Made by a program: the position numbers and the translations under genes. From the NCBI RefSeq assembly GCF_010915725.1, contig NZ_JAAIJR010000045.1:1-40943 (forward strand): a DNA stretch of 40,943 bases, in the 5' to 3' direction. Numbering within the stretch: the stretch's first letter is position 1; every line of letters starts with the position of its first letter. Below are positions 7,458 through 15,032 of this stretch, one piece after another. The notes below the pieces were generated by a model that was given only the letters and a program-made list of their open reading frames with translations, was not told the origin of the DNA and did not search any database. The stretch is from Thiorhodococcus mannitoliphagus (lineage in GTDB: Bacteria; Pseudomonadota; Gammaproteobacteria; Chromatiales; Chromatiaceae).

Positions 7458-7586
7458 AACAAAGGCCGCCGTCTGCGCGTTCTTCGCGGCGGGGCGCCGC
7501 TCCCCACCAAAGTGAGCGGCTGCGGCGCTGTTCGGTAACAGCGACGCATCGCGCGCGCTGCCTTCATCCTGGGCGCAAAGCACCGG

Positions 7587-8483
7587 CTAAGGCTCGGCCA
7601 AGGGATAGAGCCAACCGACAATCTGCCCACCTCCGGGATGCCGCGTCCTGCCCGGCTCCACATCGATCAGGGTATAACGACCGCCCACAGCAAAGAGGCG
7701 GATCCGCCGGGCATAGGCCTCCGGATCGCGCCATGGGAGGTTGTCATAGTTCTCCTCCGCAAGCTCGACCCAGCCCTGCTTGAGATTCACCCCGACGACC
7801 ACGGCGACATGGCCAAAGCGCCACTCCGGATCCGCATGATCGCGTGCATAGATGACCAGATCACCGCGCTGTGGTGCACGCTTCCCAGCCCCGTTGAGCG
7901 ATCGTCCAAGCGGCACCGGCTCACGCCCGGGCAGGCGAAGCCCTGCGGTCAGATCGAAGATGTCGGCCGCCGTCGGCACGTCCCCGAAGGTCAGACTGCG
8001 ATTGCGAATCCACCAGCGGCGCGCGTACTCGACGCACTGGTAGGTAACCCCGGCGTACTCGAAACGATCGGCATCCGGCGACTTGTCCGCCACTTGGACC
8101 TCGCCGGTTGTGGGATCGACGAAACTGTACTCCAGCCGCAGACAGGCAGAGCTGCAGTTGGAACGCGCCTCGACGCCGTCCGCGGTGCCGAGCCGCGCGC
8201 CGAAGGGGATCTCACAGGGCCCCTGGCAGGCGCGCTTGGCCGCGCGCAGTCGCTGCAGCCGCTCCAAGGGACCCAGCGACGGCGGACTCTGGCCGAGATC
8301 GGCGCCGTCCGTATGTGGCGGCAGAAGCGCGAGGGATTGCGCTCCGAGCCCGACCTGCTGGGCCGTCGAGGTCGCGTCTGCGCATGCCGGATTCCATGCT
8401 AGCCAGCCAGTCAAGGAGAGCGCGGCCACCGCCACAGCCATCTGAAGTCCAGCAGCGGACGAGAGAGATCGGTTTAAGGTCAT
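7587..8483 (-). CDS. Secreted CHAP-domain amidase/peptidase
   Basis: 298 residues. A hydrophobic N-terminus (AVAVAALSLTGWLAW) indicates export. The C-terminal half is a CHAP (NlpC/P60-like) domain: the catalytic cysteine lies in YQCVEYARRWW (Cys150), the histidine in WRFGHVAVVVG (His225), and a polar third residue in ELAEENYDN (about 243-245). This variant resembles the amidase half of glutathionylspermidine synthetase/amidase. CHAP domains cleave peptidoglycan peptides or glutathionylspermidine. Export would favour a cell-wall role. Paired cysteines CQGPC and CSSAC in the linker may form disulfides. No recognisable partner is adjacent. Confidence 0.85.
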   Translation of the reverse strand: MTLNRSLSSAAGLQMAVAVAALSLTGWLAWNPACADATSTAQQVGLGAQSLALLPPHTDGADLGQSPPSLGPLERLQRLRAAKRACQGPCEIPFGARLGTADGVEARSNCSSACLRLEYSFVDPTTGEVQVADKSPDADRFEYAGVTYQCVEYARRWWIRNRSLTFGDVPTAADIFDLTAGLRLPGREPVPLGRSLNGAGKRAPQRGDLVIYARDHADPEWRFGHVAVVVGVNLKQGWVELAEENYDNLPWRDPEAYARRIRLFAVGGRYTLIDVEPGRTRHPGGGQIVGWLYPLAEP

Positions 8484-8576
8484 GTGCTGGCGGGTCTCCG
8501 CAATGATCGATCAGGGCCGGATCCTTGTATTCGAGCGTTAGTGACGGCAACCGGCCGACCGCAGAGGGCCACTCCG

Positions 8577-8999
8577 CTAGGCACCCGTCGGCGGCAGCCC
8601 TTGGAGGATATTGCCTCGCACTGGCCGGGAGAGGAAGGTCCGCCAGACCAGAGGGAGCGTCCAGGGCTCGCGACGATTCCAAGGCAGCAGAGACACGAAA
8701 CGCGCCATGGCGCAGTAGCCGAAGATGACCTGGGCCCAGGTCCCGATGGTCGGCAGCCAATAGAGGAACTGCATCGGCGCCGGCAGAGACAGGAGCAAGA
8801 GGAGCAGATACCAGAAGCGCACCTGGATGGGGAAAGCCGTCAGGCTGCGCTCGCGCATCCCAAAGTGGACGAGTTGGACGACCGTCAAGCCAATTGCCAG
8901 AAGGAACCCTTGCGGATACCCGACAAGTCCAAGGGTCAGCAAGCAGACGGTGACGAGCCAGTACCACCAGCTAGCCTCTTTGTAATCGATCATGAGCAT
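8577..8999 (-). CDS. Small integral membrane protein of unknown function
   Basis: 140 residues from the ATG at 8999, preceded by GGAG at a 6-bp spacing; a second ATG at 8993 is an alternative. Three or four hydrophobic segments are visible: roughly residues 12-30 (YWLVTVCLLTLGLVG), 31-45, 62-82 (FWYLLLLLLSLPAP) and 90-105. The C-terminus (RREPWTLPLVWRTFLSRPV) is basic and probably cytoplasmic. I do not recognise a named family. It reads toward the CHAP gene with a 93-bp gap, so the two may share a transcript. Confidence 0.75.
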   Translation of the reverse strand: MLMIDYKEASWWYWLVTVCLLTLGLVGYPQGFLLAIGLTVVQLVHFGMRERSLTAFPIQVRFWYLLLLLLSLPAPMQFLYWLPTIGTWAQVIFGYCAMARFVSLLPWNRREPWTLPLVWRTFLSRPVRGNILQGLPPTGA

Positions 9000-9146
9000 C
9001 TCGATCTCCGGTGGGCATGTGTTGATTAAGCGGTGACATGGGGTCGGCGCGGCGGGCTGCCATGGGGAATGCGACAGGCTGCTGCGCTTGCCCGCCCCGC
9101 CCAGTGTGTCATCATTAGGGCCAATGTTCTGCGACGGCACGAGACT

Positions 9147-9434
9147 ATGCAACGCTGGATCAACCCGGATAAAGGGCGCTACTACTTGGTGGACCTGGTT
9201 CAGGATCTTCTCGGTGATTGGACACTGATACTCTCTTGGGGCGCGCTGGGATCACGCGGCGGGCAGATGCGCGTCATGGTGGTCGCCTCCAAGAGCGCAG
9301 GCCTGGAGCAGTTGGAGACCATCGCCAAGCGGCGCCGCCGATGCGGCTATCAGCTTGAGTCACAGGGCCGCGACCTCCAAGAGTCCCAAAAGGAGCTGAC
9401 CGACCTCGAGACTGCGCCGCAACGCCTGACCTGA
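9147..9434 (+). CDS. WGR domain-containing small protein
   Basis: 95 residues from the ATG at 9147 (MQRWINPDKGRYYLVDLVQD). The segment RYYLVDLVQDLLGDWTLILS followed by WGALGSRGGQ is a WGR domain. These domains occur in PARP enzymes and in many small bacterial proteins and are thought to bind nucleic acid. The end is basic and then glutamate-rich (AKRRRRCGYQLE). The upstream in-frame extension overlaps the promoter area of the divergent membrane gene and is unlikely to be translated. The role is unknown. Confidence 0.8.
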   Translation: MQRWINPDKGRYYLVDLVQDLLGDWTLILSWGALGSRGGQMRVMVVASKSAGLEQLETIAKRRRRCGYQLESQGRDLQESQKELTDLETAPQRLT

Positions 9435-9502
9435 GTTCGAAGCCGCAACGCGGCGACAGGGCTGCCGCGCCCCCACCATGCCTTCCAATGGGAGCCCGAC
9501 TC

Positions 9503-9736
9503 ATGAGCAAGCTCAATGCCACGCAACCCTCTTTATCGGAGTGCCCCAGCACCGAGCACCAAACCTCAACGCAGGCGGCAGACGACGCACACCGTCATGA
9601 GCCGCGGAAGTTGAGTATGCATGAAGGCGTGGAGGTCTGGGACGGTTGCGGCTCCTGCGGAGCCGAGCCTTACTGGCTCGAGATCGGCGCCGAGATCAAG
9701 AGCACCGAGCGCAGCGACGAGGAGAGCGAACGTTAG
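9503..9736 (+). CDS. Hypothetical small hydrophilic protein with a CGSC motif
   Basis: 77 residues from the ATG at 9503 (an upstream ATG at 9488 is possible). It is rich in Glu, Ser, Thr and His, with one Cys pair in VWDGCGSCGAEPYWLEIG near residues 49-66 that could bind a metal. No family is recognised and no strong ribosome site is seen. It follows the WGR gene by 68 bp on the same strand and could be cotranscribed with it. Moderate confidence that it is a real gene. Confidence 0.45.
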   Translation: MSKLNATQPSLSECPSTEHQTSTQAADDAHRHEPRKLSMHEGVEVWDGCGSCGAEPYWLEIGAEIKSTERSDEESER

Positions 9737-9924
9737 TGCCTAAACACTGCCCGCGCCCGGCTGGGGTCGAACCATGGCCAGCGCGCCCAGCCAGTGTCAA
9801 GGCGCAGTGCGCAGACGCGGCCGCGGCACGGGCTTCAGACACCAAGAGTGGATATGAAGGACGCACATCAGCCTGACTTTTCTTCGTCTCCTTTGCCCCT
9901 TCGCGGCTCCAATTGCAGGACTTA

Positions 9925-10023
9925 GAAAGCGTCCATCAACAACTCCTCCCCTTTCGCAAAGGGGCGATAGGGGGGATTTCGGGCGGCATCGCTCGCATCG
10001 GGAAACAATTGATGGACACTTTC
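9925..10023. repeat. R2 miniature element, intact copy B
   Basis: The 99-bp element runs from GAAAGCGTCC to GGACACTTTC, flanked by TTA on both sides (9922-9924 and 10024-10026), a TNA target duplication like that of IS1031-type IS5 relatives. The middle carries the hairpin CCCCTTTCGCAAAGGGG (about 9948-9964). The right edge lies 5 bp before the mtfA start codon, so the element is the immediate leader of that gene. Confidence 0.9.
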
Positions 10024-10028
10024 TTAGG

Positions 10029-10832
10029 ATGAACCCTCTAGCGCGCTGGTGGCATTCCCTTGCGCTTGCCGAGGAGCGTGATCCTTTCACCGCAGCAACC
10101 TGGGAGCAAGCCTGGAAGTCGCTGCCGCTGCTCGCCGGCTTGGACGCTTCCGAATCAGCCCGGCTGCGCCGACTCGCCCTGGGTTTCCTCCGCCAGAAGA
10201 CATTGGAGCCCGCGCAAGGGCTCGCTCTGACAGACCCAATACGGCTCATGATCGCCTTGCAGGCCGGCCTGCCAGTTCTGCAGCTCGGGCTCGACTGGTA
10301 CGGCGGCTGGTACTCCGTCATCGTCTATCCGGATGCCTTCATCCCCGAGCACCAGGTGATGGGCGATGACGGCGTCGTCTGGGTCGATCGCACGGTGAAG
10401 GCGGGCGAGTCCTGGGAGCGAGGCCCGATCATCCTCTCCTGGGCGGATATTCACCAAGACCTTGAGCTGGATGGGCACAATGTCATCATTCACGAGCTGG
10501 CACACAAGCTGGACGGACGCTCCGGCAGCACCAATGGCTCCCCGCCGCTACACCGCGGGATGTCTGGCGCGCTCTGGAAGCGGACCTTCGCCCAGGCTTA
10601 CGAGGACCTCTGTCACCGCGCCGATGCGGGCGAGCACACGCCCATCGACCCCTACGCCACACAATCCCCGGCCGAGTTCTTCGCCGTGGTCAGCGAGGCC
10701 TTCTTTGAGGTCCCGTCGCTGCTCATCGGCGAATATCCGGATGTCTATGGGCAGCTCAAGGCGTTCTACAGACAGGATCCGCTGCGCAGGCTCGCCGGCT
10801 GTGTTGAAGGTGTCAATCGCAGCCGACGTTAA
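10029..10832 (+). CDS. mtfA: MtfA-like zinc peptidase (M90 family)
   Basis: 267 residues. HELAH (residues 155-159) is the HExxH zinc motif within VIIHELAHKLDG. The third ligand is probably Glu216 in SPAEFFAVVSEAFFE, the hallmark of the M90 family. In E. coli MtfA binds the repressor Mlc and so influences glucose PTS expression; here the partner is unknown. Length is typical. The gene is framed by two miniature elements: R2 copy B ends 5 bp before the ATG, so AGG of the TTAGG junction is the only Shine-Dalgarno-like sequence. The TAA stop codon is itself the target duplication of R1 copy B. Confidence 0.9.
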   Translation: MNPLARWWHSLALAEERDPFTAATWEQAWKSLPLLAGLDASESARLRRLALGFLRQKTLEPAQGLALTDPIRLMIALQAGLPVLQLGLDWYGGWYSVIVYPDAFIPEHQVMGDDGVVWVDRTVKAGESWERGPIILSWADIHQDLELDGHNVIIHELAHKLDGRSGSTNGSPPLHRGMSGALWKRTFAQAYEDLCHRADAGEHTPIDPYATQSPAEFFAVVSEAFFEVPSLLIGEYPDVYGQLKAFYRQDPLRRLAGCVEGVNRSRR

Positions 10833-10945
10833 GAGGCTGTCTGAATATTGTAATCGCCCGAGCTGCAAGGGGCGAATTCATTCGCCCTCCCGCCAGTGCC
10901 AAGGGCGACTAAAGTCGCCCCCTACGAGGTTTTTCAGACAGCCTC
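10833..10945. repeat. R1 miniature element, intact copy B
   Basis: 113 bp between GAGGCTGTCTG and CAGACAGCCTC, flanked by TAA at 10830-10832 and 10946-10948. It contains two internal hairpins, GGCGAATTCATTCGCC and GGGCGACTAAAGTCGCCC. The left TAA is the mtfA stop codon, and the right end lies 9 bp from the arfB stop on the other strand, so the element occupies the whole gap between two convergent genes. It could serve as a bidirectional terminator. Confidence 0.9.
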
Positions 10946-10953
10946 TAAGGACC

Positions 10954-11379
10954 TCAAGCGTCCTCATCCGACCGCCGAGACCGCGTCTGCTTGACCCGAC
11001 CGCGCAGCTTCTTCGACGTCAGCCGCCGCTCCTTGGAGCCGCGAGTCGGCCGAGTCGCGATCCGCGGCTTCGGCCGATGCGCCGCCTGACGGATCAGGCC
11101 AGCCAGGCGCTCGCGGGCGTCCTCGCGATTGCGCTCGCGCGTACGAAAGCGGTGCGCTTCGATCGTCAGCACACCCTCTCCATCGACCCGGCGCCCAGCC
11201 AGCCGGAGCAGGCGCTGGCGCACGTCTTCCGCAAGCGAGGGCGAGCGCGCCGCGTCGAAGCTCAGCTGGACGGCCGTGGCGACCTTGTTGACGTTCTGCC
11301 CGCCCGGCCCAGGCGCGCGAATAAAGCGCTCGGAAAGCTCGGATTCAGGGATGCGAATCACTGGTGTAATCTGAAGCAT
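10954..11379 (-). CDS. arfB: Peptidyl-tRNA hydrolase/ribosome rescue factor ArfB
   Basis: 141 residues, the usual size for ArfB (YaeJ). GPGGQNVNK places the catalytic GGQ at residues 26-28, in the context typical of stand-alone rescue factors. The C-terminal tail is strongly basic (RKPRI-like, SKERRLTSKKLRGRVKQ), as needed to thread the empty mRNA channel of stalled ribosomes. It releases the nascent chain from non-stop complexes. The N-terminal codon-recognition domains of RF1/RF2 are absent, which rules out a classical release factor. Confidence 0.93.
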   Translation of the reverse strand: MLQITPVIRIPESELSERFIRAPGPGGQNVNKVATAVQLSFDAARSPSLAEDVRQRLLRLAGRRVDGEGVLTIEAHRFRTRERNREDARERLAGLIRQAAHRPKPRIATRPTRGSKERRLTSKKLRGRVKQTRSRRSDEDA

Positions 11380-11448
11380 GGACCAATTCTGGCCCCCTGC
11401 CCCATGCCGAGCAAGCCGTGATCATGCCAGCGTGCCTGAGGGCAAGGG

Positions 11449-12327
11449 CTATGAAGCCGCTCGCTCGCACGCCGCCGTGACTGGCGCCTTGAGGACGATG
11501 TCACCCGGCGCAACGCCAAGCTCTGCGGCGATCACACTGCATTTCGCCTGCAGGACAAAGAAGACCGGCGCGCTCGATTCACTGAGCGTTTCGTAGTTGG
11601 CCTGACCCTTGGCGATGATGAGCGTCGCCCGGAGGAAGCGCGCACGGAAGGACTCCGAGCAGCGCTCCAGGAGGGTCCCTGGCGCGGCCGAGCCGTTGTC
11701 GATGATCTCGGCGACCGCATCGAGTCCGGCGGCCAGGGCGTCATCTCGCGTCGCGTCGTTGATGATGGGGGATGCCTTGACGACATAGGTGACGGGTTTC
11801 GACATCTGTCTCAACTGCTCGATCAGGACGCGGTCGAAGACCGTCTCGCCAGCGTTGTCACCGAGGTAGAGGACGGTGTCGGTCGCGGCCAATGCCGAAC
11901 GCAGCGCACTCATGCCGTCGATGGCGAAAGGCTGCCTGAGCACCCGCTCCAGCGTGGCCTCCAGGTCGAAGGCTTCGGCCACGCCATGGTCGATGATGTT
12001 GCCCGCGATGGCGATGCGCACGGCCGTGTCCAACGGATCGATCGCCGTGCGGAGCCGTTCGCGCAGATCAGGCAAGAGCGCGAGCGCCTGCTCGGTCGCC
12101 TCCTGCTTGGCCCCTTGGTAAGGATCGGGATCCTGCGTCTGGGTGCGGACCCACCCATGGATGGCCTCCGCCACTTGCGGCGGCGTGGCCTCTGCCGGCA
12201 GGGATTCGAGATGCGACATGGTCTGCAGCAGGATACGCCGCTGCAGCTCCGGCGCAGCGCCAGCGCGGCGGGCGGCGCTCAGCGCCTGTCGCAGGAAACA
12301 GGGATAACAGTCCAGGTAGGTCTTCAT
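11449..12327 (-). CDS. DUF89/ARMT1-like damage-control phosphatase family protein
   Basis: 292 residues. The N-terminal DCYPC (Cys7, Cys10), GNIID (109-113) and YLGDNAGE (to residue 161) are signatures of the DUF89 metal-dependent phosphatase family in its prokaryotic short form. Characterised members dephosphorylate damaged phospho-metabolites (damage control) using Mn, Co or Ni. The CxxC subgroup is common in anaerobes. It lies on the same strand as the DUF5320 gene, with a gap of about 190 bp. The true substrate is not known. Confidence 0.87.
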   Translation of the reverse strand: MKTYLDCYPCFLRQALSAARRAGAAPELQRRILLQTMSHLESLPAEATPPQVAEAIHGWVRTQTQDPDPYQGAKQEATEQALALLPDLRERLRTAIDPLDTAVRIAIAGNIIDHGVAEAFDLEATLERVLRQPFAIDGMSALRSALAATDTVLYLGDNAGETVFDRVLIEQLRQMSKPVTYVVKASPIINDATRDDALAAGLDAVAEIIDNGSAAPGTLLERCSESFRARFLRATLIIAKGQANYETLSESSAPVFFVLQAKCSVIAAELGVAPGDIVLKAPVTAACERAAS

Positions 12328-12515
12328 CGGTCAGCTCGCACAGGCTACCAGTGGTCAGTGGTCAGGACGGCTGCTTTGTTCCAGTTCGATTGGTGGGAGC
12401 GGCGCCCCGCCGCGACGAGTTCGCAGACGGCTGCAGCCCCTATTCCATGCTCCGGGATGCCGGAATCACGGCATGAGCGTTCGCGTCCCGCCGGCCATCG
12501 GCATCGCCAGCGTCA

Positions 12516-12803
12516 TTACCCTAGCTCTGACGACAATCCAGTCTCCAGGCGCTCGAGTTGCATTCTCAAGCGCGCGATCTGCTCGCTCAGAGGCGCTGGC
12601 GCAGGTGCATGGGACTCCAGGCGTCCAGAACTCGCCTCACTGACCTCGGATGCCGTGCGCGCGTCAACACCGCGACCGACACGCGCTCGCCCACGACCAC
12701 AGGGACCCTGTCCACGCCCCTGGCCTTGCCCCTTTCCCTGGCCTTGCCCCTTTCCCTGGCCACGTCCAGCTCCACGCGGACCGGTTCCGTCTTGCATTGG
12801 CAT
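12516..12803 (-). CDS. DUF5320 family small Gly/Gln/Arg-rich protein
   Basis: 95 residues from the ATG at 12803, with GGAAGAG just upstream. The opening MPMQDGTGPRGAGRGQG is the typical DUF5320 signature (xGDGTGPxGxG). A run of GQGKG-type repeats spans residues 15-40 and ends GPCGRGRA. The C-terminal third (SEQIARLRMQLERLETGL) is a short coiled-coil-like helix. Such proteins are often near dinitrogenase-cofactor-like (NifX/NifB-type) and MinD-like proteins in anaerobes; none of those is adjacent here. The function is unknown. The DNA repeat encoding GQGKG makes the region slippage-prone. Confidence 0.8.
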   Translation of the reverse strand: MPMQDGTGPRGAGRGQGKGQGQGKGQGQGRGQGPCGRGRARVGRGVDARTASEVSEASSGRLESHAPAPAPLSEQIARLRMQLERLETGLSSELG

Positions 12804-13000
12804 GATCTCTTCCTCTTCAAAAACGGACCCGCGAGCCGGTCTCCGGCTCGGAGACATCGACCCAAGACTGCGTGCCCGTCTCAAGTTGACGCATCGCCCG
12901 CGTCCTAGACATTGGCCAAGACGCTGGAGTTCCTGAGCAGCCAATCGCGCACTGCCCGCACTCAAAGTATCAGCGCATTCCCGACTGCTTTGCCCGGACA

Positions 13001-13058
13001 TTTCGCAATGCAAAGCGCACATATGTGCGTTCCAATAGGCGACATCCAAATTGCGAAA
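13001..13058. promoter_or_regulatory. Nested palindromes in the divergent DUF5320/CoA-binding promoter region
   Basis: CGCACATATGTGCG (13016-13029) is a 14-bp perfect palindrome. Around it, TTTCGCAA at 13001-13008 is mirrored by TTGCGAAA at 13051-13058. The site sits 45-70 bp upstream of the CoA-binding gene and about 200 bp upstream of the DUF5320 gene on the other strand. This is the right place for a dimeric repressor or activator. I cannot name the regulator. Confidence 0.5.
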
Positions 13059-13073
13059 CAGGAAATCCAACCC

Positions 13074-13511
13074 ATGCCATCGAACTACGAACGCTTCTTC
13101 GACAACCAGCGCTTCGCCCTCGTTGGTCGCTCGGCGGTCAAACCCTTCCCGCTCCTGAGCTATCGCGGCCTCAAGCGGCTCGGCAAGACAGTCTATGCCA
13201 TCGATCCCAGCGCAACCGACATCGATGGGGATCGGGCGTATCCGGATCTCGACGCCCTGCCGGAATCGGTCGAGGCCCTGATCATCGAGGCGCCGAAGGC
13301 CGAGACGCGCGATTGGGTCGCCGCGGCCGCGCGAGCCGGACTGCGTGACGTCTGGGTCCACATGGCGCACGACACCCCCGAGGCCGTGGCGCTCGCCGAA
13401 GAGTCCGGCATCAACCTCCGCACCGGCACCTGTGCGGTGATGTATGTCACCCCGGGTCTCACCTATCACAGTCTTCACAAAGCCATCATGAAGCTGGCCG
13501 GGAAATATTGA
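13074..13511 (+). CDS. CoA-binding (Rossmann-fold) protein
   Basis: 145 residues from the ATG at 13074, preceded by AGGA at about 10 bp. The frame is open further upstream, but that part covers the palindromic promoter region. The small single-domain CoA_binding fold is shown by FALVGRSAVKPFPL (residues 13-26), the VYAIDPSATDIDG strand-turn and the HMAHDTPEAVALA helix, as in YccU-type proteins. These bind CoA or a nucleotide; the enzymatic role is unproven. Cysteine in RTGTCAVMY may be functional. It is divergent from DUF5320 and followed 12 bp later by an R1 element. Confidence 0.85.
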   Translation: MPSNYERFFDNQRFALVGRSAVKPFPLLSYRGLKRLGKTVYAIDPSATDIDGDRAYPDLDALPESVEALIIEAPKAETRDWVAAAARAGLRDVWVHMAHDTPEAVALAEESGINLRTGTCAVMYVTPGLTYHSLHKAIMKLAGKY

Positions 13512-13523
13512 TTTCGACTCTGA

Positions 13524-13632
13524 GAGGCTGTCTGGAAATCATGGTCGAGACATACAAGGGGCGAATTCATTCGCCCTTGGTCCGGCGGTTGGGCGAATGA
13601 ATTCGCCCCTACCCGTTTTTTCAGACAGCTTC
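13524..13632. repeat. R1 miniature element, copy C
   Basis: 109 bp from GAGGCTGTCTGG to CAGACAGCTTC, flanked by TGA at 13521-13523 and 13633-13635, a further TNA duplication. The interior contains GGGGCGAATTCATTCGCCC and its near mirror GGGCGAATGAATTCGCCCC. The middle therefore differs from copy B, which carries the GACTAAAGTC hairpin instead. It lies just after the CoA-binding gene and may terminate it. Confidence 0.88.
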
Positions 13633-13635
13633 TGA

Positions 13636-14032
13636 TCGAGCTGCCGGTGATGTTGGTACTGATGAGACTGCGCGCACGCGCCTGAAATCATTCACGCGCA
13701 ACCCGAGTGTCTCGTCGGCAGCGGCCCCCCAGTCAGGCAGCAATGTCGTCGCGAGCGCTGCCGACGCAGGCAAGACGACCGAGCAGTTCTTGGACGCTGT
13801 GCTGACCCGTGGCGCCTCGCAGCCCTTGCGGATTCGCAATGTATTTTCGCGCCACCTATGTTTAGTGGATAGGTAGCGTAGTGGCCGGCCAGCAGAGTTC
13901 GATCGTCAGGAACCCATTGAAAACGGTTGAATTCGGCGATGCGACCGCCCCCCGCGCTCGGCAGCACGGCTTCGCCGTGGACAGCTTGGCGGGATGCCGA
14001 CCTGGCCGGATTCAACCTTGGAGCATGCATTG
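13636..14032. other. Gap with a possible truncated reading frame
   Basis: From 13636 a plus-strand frame runs to a stop near 13876 without a start codon, reading for example KSFTRNPSVSSAAAPQSG and KTTEQFLDAVLTRGASQPL. It looks protein-like and could be the 3' end of a gene whose 5' part was lost at the R1 insertion, but I recognise no family. CACCTAT and ATAGGT around 13853-13873 form a short hairpin. The rest is the upstream region of the small secreted protein. Confidence 0.3.
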
Positions 14033-14287
14033 ATGAGCGCTCAACTGACGAAAATTGTGATCCTAGTTGTGATGAGTCTCGCGTTCGGTAGCGCGGCGCT
14101 CGCGGGAGGCGGCCAAAACGCCTACAACAACCCGACAGGTGATCCGGCCGAAGACACCTACCAGACCCCATACACCAATGTTGGCGATGGGCGCATCATG
14201 GTCTTCTGCGCGGAAGATGAATCCCTGGTCGTGACGCCGGCTGAAGGTGGTGCCGTCGAGGCCACCTGCGTACCAGACGAAGACTGA
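14033..14287 (+). CDS. Small secreted protein of unknown function
   Basis: 84 residues from the ATG at 14033, with GGAG 10 bp upstream. The N-terminus (KIVILVVMSLAFGSAALA) is a Sec signal peptide with likely cleavage after ALA near residue 24. The mature protein is about 60 residues, acidic, with two cysteines (MVFCAEDE and EATCVPDED) that could form one disulfide. No family is recognised. It stands alone between gene-poor gaps. Confidence 0.65.
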   Translation: MSAQLTKIVILVVMSLAFGSAALAGGGQNAYNNPTGDPAEDTYQTPYTNVGDGRIMVFCAEDESLVVTPAEGGAVEATCVPDED

Positions 14288-14804
14288 TCCAGTCCGAAGA
14301 CTGTTCCAGTCCGGCCGGCGATGGCTGGCTTCGCGGCTCCACTCCAAGACGTCGCCGCGCCATCACCCCCACCCAAGCACCACGCCAGCGCGCGAGGCGG
14401 CGACGCCTTCCTGCTGAACGAGCCCGCCGCCGAGTGCAGCATGCAGCCCCGCCAAAGATAGCGCCTTGCACTCGACGTCAGTCTCCACTCCGATCTCTGT
14501 CACCCCCCTTGAAGGCACTGTCGCAAAGACGACGATTCGCTGCAGCAACTGGCGAATCGGCTTGCTAAGCCATTGAAACGAGGAACCTGATTCCTGGCCC
14601 GTCGTTTGCTTAATGTTGCCAATCACAACACCGAAGCAGGCCAATAGCATGGGACAACACCACCAACCGAAGCCGATTGCAGAAACATTCACAGGTTCTA
14701 TCGCGCTCCGCCCAATGGAAGATGCCCCAGCCGCCGACAAAGACGCCCTCCAGCGCCCCCAGGATCTTCAGTACGCGCCCACTGTGCCCCGGGAGGCCTG
14801 AGAC
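14288..14804. other. Gene-poor gap with possible decayed minus-strand coding
   Basis: 517 bp without a convincing gene. On the minus strand an open frame at 14363-14740 begins with hydrophobic sequence (FGWWCCPMLLACFGVVIG) and continues plausibly, but it lacks a ribosome site and a family. Another minus frame just upstream reads LKILGALEGVFVGGWGIFHW. A frameshifted membrane-protein relic is possible. Promoter elements for the DUF1289-like/hemerythrin pair must lie near the right edge. Confidence 0.3.
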
Positions 14805-15032
14805 ATGGCCCGCTTTGAACCCTGCCAAGGCAAGAACGCCTGTCGCGATGACGGCGAGCGCTGCCTGACCTGCGGACGAGAACTGAGCGAGATCGCTCGA
14901 CTGCGGGACGCGGTCGACGCCTTGGCCAACCTTGCCATCGAGCACGACTACGACAACAGCGAGGCCTTCGCGGCCTATGTCGCTCGCAAGCTCTTCAAGA
15001 CCATTAACTACCGTCGGGAGCAGCACCGATGA
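14805..15032 (+). CDS. DUF1289-like cysteine-rich small protein
   Basis: 75 residues. PCQGKNACRDDGERCLTCGR followed by ELSEIARL resembles the DUF1289 pattern (PCxxxC, CxxCxR, then an EI helix), with a longer first Cys spacing (Cx5C) and a C-terminal helical extension rich in acidic residues (LAIEHDYDNSEAFAAY). The four cysteines probably bind zinc or an iron-sulfur cluster. Its TGA stop overlaps the ATG of the hemerythrin gene (ATGA), so the two are translationally coupled. The link suggests a shared role with the diiron protein, perhaps iron delivery or redox sensing (inference). Confidence 0.7.
   Translation: MARFEPCQGKNACRDDGERCLTCGRELSEIARLRDAVDALANLAIEHDYDNSEAFAAYVARKLFKTINYRREQHR

Noticed and set aside
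12667-12803. Short-period repeat as a possible CRISPR or tandem array
   Set aside because: The CCTTTCCCTGGCCTTGCC units simply encode the GQGKG repeats of the DUF5320 protein. There are no spacers.
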